From the NCBI RefSeq assembly GCF_000143415.4, contig NW_003314382.1, positions 305,755 to 365,754 of the forward strand: DNA of 60,000 bases, in the 5' to 3' direction. Under the pieces are notes generated by a model, which did no database searches, was not told where the DNA came from, and saw only the letters and a program-made list of their open reading frames with translations. The DNA is from Selaginella moellendorffii (lineage: Eukaryota; Streptophyta; Lycopodiopsida; Selaginellales; Selaginellaceae). How positions within the stretch are numbered: the first letter of the stretch is position 1; every line of letters starts with the position of its first letter. A program made the position numbers and the translations under genes. This document shows, in pieces, positions 54,726 through 60,000 of the stretch.

Positions 54726-55865
54726 TATATATACACATATATATATATACATATACATATATACACATGTATGTAATTATATTACATACATGTGTGTGTA
54801 TGTATATATATGAGTACTCTTAACATAGTTGGGCTCTTTTGAAATTGTAAAAGTAAATTAAACCCCAAAAATGTAATGTAATTAAACATTTTTAAATGTA
54901 TTTTTATTTTTATTTTCATGTATCCTATTGTCATTTTAAATTGATTTAACTTCTTTTGAAAACTTTCCTTTTACTCCAATGATGAAATCATCCACATACA
55001 CAACATTTATAGTTGATATCCTTGTTTACAAATAAATATTTTGAAAAGGAAATTGTGATGAGTACTTTGATGCAAGCTTGAAATACATAACTCACACACT
55101 AGCCAATGCATCTTATGTGGTGACATGAGGCCTCAGAAGTTACTTAAAGAAATATAAAATAAGCCATTTAGGAAGCTAGTATTAATATTCTCCCAAGGCT
55201 AATAAAGACATTAAGAAATCTATATATTATTGTTATAATCTAAAATTTAATTATAATTCTGATTAATATGATGTACTTATGAAATGTATTTTAGATTTAA
55301 ACATGGTGGAGATCTTAATTTATTTATTTTTAAGTCTTCTAACAAATTTAAACTTATAAATGATCCAAATTTTATTAGAAGATATAAATTTTACAATTAA
55401 TTGGAAAGATTATGAAATTATAGTATTTGAAGGTTCTACAAAATATGAAATTATAGGATGGTATGAACATGAGCACACTTGAATTAATTTTTTTAATATT
55501 AAACCTCAATGTTATATCTTAAAATATTTTAAATTATTTTATAATTTTAGTTTTTATTTAAATAAAAAATTAATAAAAAATATATATTCATATATATTCA
55601 TATAAATTAATATGCTTCTAAAATATTCTAGAATATTTTGTGAAGTTAGGATGACACTATTTTCATAGGAATAGATCTAATATAAAGACTTTTACCCTTG
55701 ACTATAAATAGCTAATTTATGCATCTAATAGAAGAATTTAAAGGTTAAACTTTTTTTTAAAAAAAATCAAAAGTTCGCTTTAAAATCTTTCTTCTGCTTT
55801 CCTGGTCATAAGCTTGTCCAATAACAGCTTCAAGACATGGCATCTAAGCAAGAATATGTAAATCT
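53590..55865. other. AT-rich intergenic block; no gene seen
   Basis: GC content falls abruptly after about 53820. No frame of interest is present. It holds microsatellites (one listed separately) and a short inverted repeat at 54763-54795 (arms cacatgtatgtaat/attacatacatgtg). Confidence 0.6.
54692..54790. repeat. (AC)n-(TA)n microsatellite
   Basis: About 15 AC units at 54692-54721, followed by mixed TA/CA dinucleotides. Confidence 0.9.
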
Positions 55866-57110
55866 TCAATGTTCCAATCGACTAAGCCCAGTTCTATTGC
55901 TCCTCAAACAATCAGCCTTCATGGCTTGCCGGATCCGGATCACATCCTCGGGCCTCTGAGCAGCAGCATAGATGTTGGACAGCAAAAGATAAGGCGCTGT
56001 TTTCTGCGCCTCGGGATCCTGTTCCATGTCGATGAGCTGCTTGGCGGCCACGGCCCCTCGCTCCACATCGCCATGGACCCTGCAGGCATCCAGCAGCGAT
56101 GTCCACGCCACAGCCAGTTCCTTGCGCGGGAGCTCCCTCACAAACTTTTGGGCTTCGCTTAGCTGTCCGGATCGTCCCAGCGCGTCGATCACACAGTGGT
56201 AGTGCTCCGGTAGCTGCGCAAGGCCGCGATCGTCAGGCAACGAGTTGAAGTAGTCCCATGCTTGCTCTACGCGCCCGGCATGGCTGCAAGCGGTGAGGAC
56301 TCCAATGAAAGTAACCTCGTCGGGTTCCACACCCTCGAGATCCATGCCCCAGAAGAGCTCTAGAGCTTCCATGGGATGCCCGTTCTGGGCATAAGCGTAG
56401 ATGATCGCAGTCCAGGACACCAGTGTCTTCTCGGGTATTTGGTGGAAGAGTTCCTCGGCGTGGATGAGATCGCCGAGGACGGCATAGACCTGGCACAGGA
56501 CTGTCCAGCAGATGCTATCTCTCTCGGGCATTCTCTCGAAGATCTCGACGGCTTTCTTGACGTTCCCGGACTGGGTGTAGCCATCGAGCAGCACCGTCCA
56601 GGAGACCAAGTCGCGATGCGGCATCTGGTGGAAGATTTCCATCGCTCGGTCGAGCTCCAGCGCCTGGGCGAAACCTCGCATCACCGCAGTGCACGGGACA
56701 TGGCCGACCTCGGGCATCTTGTCCAGGATAGTTCGCGCTTCCGAGAGAAGCCCGTGGATAACGCTTGCGGCGACGATGGTGTTCCACGAGACATCGTTCC
56801 GGGCGGGCATTTGGAGGAAGAGGTGGCGGGCGAGATCCATATGCCCGTTCTGGGCATACGCATGGATCATGATGTGGGTCGAGAACAAGTTCGGTTTCTC
56901 GATGGAATCGTAGACACTCCGCGCGTCGCCAGCGCTGCCGCATCGCCCATACATCTCGACGATGAGATTTGCAAGAAATCTGCTCTTGCAGCGCTGCTGG
57001 ATCCCTCCGGTTACCTGTTCGTGGAGTCTCCTCGCGTCGGCCAAGCTCCGGCACGAACGGATGAGCTGCGAGCACCGCCTAAACTCTGGGCTCCGGAAAA
57101 AATCAGCCAT
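55866..57110 (-). CDS. PPR protein, E/E+-type end, no DYW
   Basis: Intronless, 414 residues, apparently complete. The start MADFFRSPEFRRCSQLIRSC followed by ADARRLHEQV matches the usual N-terminus of plant PLS-class proteins. About eight repeats of 31 residues (MPARNDVSWNTIVAASVIH, MPHRDLVSWTVLLDGYTQSG, IPEKTLVSWTAIIYAYAQNG) lead into HYHCVIDALGRSGQLSEAQ and a fuller E motif (TAPYLLLSNIYAAAQRPEDV, IRIRQAMK). Such proteins bind organellar RNA and take part in editing or processing together with a DYW partner. The 5' end is 74 bp from the tRNA-Lys gene on the same strand. Confidence 0.93.
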   Translation of the reverse strand: MADFFRSPEFRRCSQLIRSCRSLADARRLHEQVTGGIQQRCKSRFLANLIVEMYGRCGSAGDARSVYDSIEKPNLFSTHIMIHAYAQNGHMDLARHLFLQMPARNDVSWNTIVAASVIHGLLSEARTILDKMPEVGHVPCTAVMRGFAQALELDRAMEIFHQMPHRDLVSWTVLLDGYTQSGNVKKAVEIFERMPERDSICWTVLCQVYAVLGDLIHAEELFHQIPEKTLVSWTAIIYAYAQNGHPMEALELFWGMDLEGVEPDEVTFIGVLTACSHAGRVEQAWDYFNSLPDDRGLAQLPEHYHCVIDALGRSGQLSEAQKFVRELPRKELAVAWTSLLDACRVHGDVERGAVAAKQLIDMEQDPEAQKTAPYLLLSNIYAAAQRPEDVIRIRQAMKADCLRSNRTGLSRLEH

Positions 57111-57184
57111 GAACGATCTTCATCCATGAATTCATCGATGGAATGAAGGTTAAAGGCATTTGGAGCTCCATCGTTGCGATTTTG

Positions 57185-57257
57185 CGCCGGCCGTGGGGTT
57201 CGAACCCACGACCACAAGGTTAAGAGCCTTGCGCTCTACCAACTGAGCTAGGCCAGC
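57185..57257 (-). tRNA. tRNA-Lys (anticodon CTT)
   Basis: A 73-nt cloverleaf is readable on the minus strand. The acceptor pairs GCTGGCC with GGCCGGC (one G-U) and the discriminator is G. The D arm is GCTC/GAGC around AGTTGGTA. The anticodon stem CAAGG/CCTTG holds loop CTCTTAA, anticodon CTT. The T arm is GTGGG-TTCGAAC-CCCAC. Box A and box B promoters are intact. No intron and no encoded CCA. It lies between the divergent PPR and EGY2 genes. Confidence 0.96.
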
Positions 57258-57341
57258 TTACGCAAATGTCCCACTTAATCTAAAGTCAACGCCAGCGTGG
57301 AGCTAGCTTGATCCTACGTGTGCGATGACGTGGTTTTGGGT

Positions 57342-59445
57342 ATGGCGGCTGCGATTGCTAGCTGGCTATGGCGCCCTCCATTGTTCCCTCGGCATCGATC
57401 ATACGGCGGCATCGATTTGAGGATTCGAAGGCGTTGCGCTGTCGCAAGGTAGCGTCTCGATCGATCGAGTTCTCTTTTCGGTGATTGATCTCTTGTCTCT
57501 AGAAAATGGAGGCCCTCTCCTCGTCCCCTGATTGCACCTTGTCGTGCGTCGCCCGACGACAAGGAAGAGAGCAGCAAAGAGGACAAGGCATTGGAATTTA
57601 AGATCGCAAAGTTCTAGCACTTGACAAGCGACTGTTCTTTCGTTTTTGCTTTTTTTTTCTTAGGGAGTGGAGACTGGAGGAAGTGATCCTCCCGCTGAAG
57701 TATCGGTACGTTTCCTCGCGTTCTTTGCTTCGTTCCTTTTGTTTTAATTCTCGTCTTTAGCTCACAGGAGCCTTCTAAAGTGATCAGTGGGTCTCCTCTT
57801 CCAGGAGTCAAGGTAACTTTGGCACCAAAGAGTTTCCTTCTAACTACGACGGTTTTGTTCTTGAAAGGCGCCGCTCGAAAGCATCAAAATCCCGAAAGAG
57901 GTCCTGGAAACCATTCGTAACCAGATTTTCGGCTTTGATACGTTCTTTGCTACGAGCCAGGAGTACTATGAGGTAACAAGCTAGAGGTTAGTTTGCTGTT
58001 CGAGCTCAGGACATTGCAATGTAGGCGGGAGTTATCTTCCGTGGAAACATGCGTGGGGAGCCTGCGGCAAGCCATGCCAAGCTAAGCAGCAGACTACAGG
58101 TACGTGATATCGCTTGTGTTCCTCAAAAACGAAGCTTTTATGATTGACAACTTCCAGGAGAAGTTTGGAGACGAGTACCAGCTTTTCTTCATCTCCGATC
58201 CAGAGGGAGACAAGCCTCTCGCGGCCATAGTCAGAAACACCTCCTTGCAAACTGAGCCAGGAGGTAATGGTCTCGGTTGGTAATTCGCGTCGATTCTTAA
58301 GAAGCTTGCTTGGTTCCACAGCTATACCCGATTGGTTTACAGTTGCCGCCTTTGGGCTCGTCTCACTTGTCACCATTTTTCTTCGAAACTCCCCTGCCCT
58401 GCAGCTGAGCCTCTTGTAACTCCTCGATTTCTTTTTTATACTGTCCTTTTTTTCGCTCTCACATTTTTTCTACTTCTTGAAACTGATACTGTGGTGTGAA
58501 AAAACATTGCAGGACAGGAAGTTTTACTTTCGAACAGGTATTGGATGCTGTGCCGAGAGCGCTAGTCACTCTATCAGTTCTCCTTGCGCACGAAGCGGGC
58601 CACTACGTTGCTGCCAAGAGAAATGGAGCAAGCATCGGGTTGCCGTACTTCATTCCGAGCTGGCAGGTATGGATGGACTCGAGAACTTTTTTCTGTGATC
58701 TATTGTTCGCTTTCATTTGCAGCTCGGGTCATTTGGTGGAATCACCAGAGTGACAAGCGTGCTGAAGAACAGATCAGAGCTCGTGGAAATTGCTGCGTCG
58801 GGTCCTCTCACTGGCGCGGTTCTCGCGCTGGCAATCATTGTTGTGGGGCTCTTGTTGACACCCGAAAAAGGAGACGGGCTTCTTGTCAGTTCATCGATCT
58901 TTCACGACTCCCTTCTTGTCGGAGGAATTGGTAGATTGGCTTTTGATACTATGTTGTGATGGACTAACGACTGTGGCTTGTGCATGCAGCGAAGCTCTTA
59001 CTTGGCGATGCTCTCAAGGAGGGTTCCACCATATCCATTAATCCAGTGATCCTCTCAGCGTGGTCTGGCTTGCTGATAAACGCAATCAACTGCATTCCAA
59101 TTGGTGAGATTGACGGTGGACGAATCGCTCAAGCACTCTGGGGGAGGAAGGTAAAGTTCTATAGTTGAGTTCTACGTACTCAAAGCTGGTTTTTGTATAT
59201 TCTCTTTTCTTTTGCAGGGGTGGTCTCGATTCACTGGTGTCTCAATTGCTCTACTTGGCTTAACTGGAATTTTCAGCGACGTTGCGCTCTACTGGGTCGT
59301 CCTGGTTGTTTTTCTCCAACGCGGGCCTATTGCTCCTCTCGCGGATGAAGTAACGCCTCCAAGCTCAAAGCATATAGTTGCTGGTGTTTCAGCTCTACTT
59401 CTAAGCTTGCTAGTCTGCTGCCCCTTTCCGTTTCTATTTACCTGA
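57342..59445 (+). CDS. EGY2: EGY2-like M50 site-2-type metalloprotease, plastid, 12 exons
   Basis: Exons: 57342-57448, 57503-about 57587, 57664-57705, 57768-57812, 57868-57972, 58025-58099, 58158-58263, 58322-58415, 58513-58666, 58723-58930, 58990-59150, 59218-59445. With that exon 2 end the frame holds: 469 residues. Zinc ligands are HEAGH (exon 9) and the Asp of NCIPIGEIDGGR (exon 11), the NxxPxxxxDG box. Several membrane helices follow, such as ALVTLSVLLA and LTGAVLALAIIVVGLLL. EGY-specific text: NQIFGFDTFF, EKFGDEYQLF, VFLQRGPIAPLA. The N-terminus (MAAAIASWLWRPPLF, Arg-rich) suits a chloroplast transit peptide. EGY proteases work in thylakoid membranes and affect chloroplast development. 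It is shorter than Arabidopsis EGY2. The exon 2 donor is uncertain (GC, AAG/GCATTG, is the only in-frame fit I see). Confidence 0.92.
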
Positions 59446-59529
59446 AGGGGGCTGAGGTTAGCTCAAGTTATTTCTCACATCTTTGATGTTCAAAAAGTTC
59501 AAGCAAAACAAAACATACTCTTTTACGTG

Positions 59530-60000
59530 TGTAAGCAGCGCCATTTTACTGCTCTTAGCATTTGGGAAGATCTGCCGAAGGACCTTTCCCATTGTTGACG
59601 ATAAAAGCTGCATCCAGTCCCCAAGTTTGGGCAAGTGGATCGAATGGCTTTCGGTGGTGACGATGCTGGTTTCTTTGCAAAATGAGCTCCGTAGGGAAGG
59701 ATGCTACTTTCGTCGGGGTTCCGTTGATGGAGTTGAGGTTCTTGGGTGCCGGGCCAGTGAGCTTGAAGAATGGCCGTCGTTGCCACCGTGAAGGTGATGT
59801 TGTTGACTGACGCATCGGCCCCTGGCAAGTCTTGTTCGGTGGACAGCTCTCGGCGCCCAGGCCATCAGTGAAGAACAGTCTGTGGAACCGTGATGGGATC
59901 TTCAAGCTTCCTCAGCCTACTGTTGAAGACGACCGTCTTGAGGCGGAAGAGGTGGAAGAACTGGGGGGAAGCTTGCTGGTATTTGAAGATGGTGGTGACT
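59530..60000 (-). pseudogene. Laccase (multicopper oxidase) pseudogene, runs off the window
   Basis: Laccase phrases appear in coding order but in several frames: PPVLPPLPPQD, RLFFTDGLGAESCPPNKTCQ, DASVNNITFTVATTAILQAH, LTGPAPKNLNSINGT, and ETSIVTTESHSIHL. In plant laccases these correspond to FFTxGLG, NQTCQGP, ASVNNISFxxPTTALLQAH, and the copper ligand motif HPLHLHGF, here reduced to HSIHL followed by unrelated text. At least four frame changes occur in 470 bp. True laccases oxidise monolignols in the cell wall. The 3' copper-binding part is missing and the 5' part lies beyond 60000. It converges with EGY2. Confidence 0.75.

Noticed and set aside
54763-54795. Short inverted repeat acatgtatgtaat / attacatacatgt as a possible hairpin gene
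   Set aside because: Made of the surrounding TA/CA microsatellite, so the palindrome is expected by chance.

Overview
The window is nuclear DNA of a land plant, most likely the lycophyte Selaginella (S. moellendorffii or a close relative). The evidence is a plant phototropin, a ZIFL-type MFS transporter, arogenate dehydratase, an EGY2-like plastid protease, a PUB-type U-box ligase, and several intronless PPR genes built almost only from 31-residue S-type repeats. Introns are uniformly short (about 45-80 nt). The species name is inference; the sequence alone shows only the plant affinity and gene style.

Layout. 1-9600 is AT-rich repeat DNA: a decayed repeat (1-2413), a dead minus-strand Ty3/gypsy element (2414-6205), then sequence holding a broken trihelix-like domain. 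10.2-16.6 kb is a minus-strand gene island: PPR gene, U-box E3 ligase, and a 16-exon ZIFL-type MFS transporter whose exons I resolved (501 codons plus stop). 17-40.4 kb is a repeat ocean: a dead chromovirus (23.2-27.5 kb), fragments of two further Ty3 elements, a family of about 190-bp LTRs (a solo LTR, a TRIM-like nested insertion and a tandem derivative), a perfect 40-bp hairpin, microsatellites and a 944-base assembly gap.

40.4-53.6 kb is the main gene island: phototropin (22 coding exons, 1009 residues), a PPR gene starting 83 bp after the phototropin stop, a convergent mS34 mitochondrial ribosomal protein gene, a frameshifted PPR pseudogene head-to-head with mS34, an intron-containing eS1 ribosomal protein pseudogene, and arogenate dehydratase. 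53.6-55.9 kb is AT-rich and empty. 55.9-60 kb carries a PPR gene and a tRNA-Lys(CTT) on the minus strand, a divergent EGY2-like M50 protease gene (12 exons), and at the right edge a laccase pseudogene running out of the window.

The genes do not form one pathway. Several serve organelles (PPR proteins, mS34, EGY2, arogenate dehydratase), which fits the heavy organellar RNA editing known in Selaginella. No clearly new biological system was found. The best-supported novelties are structural: LTR insertions with exact 5-bp target duplications, a PPR gene scrap inside a retroelement, two well-supported GC-AG introns, three previously active gene families present as pseudogenes, and C-to-T type decay of the retroelements.
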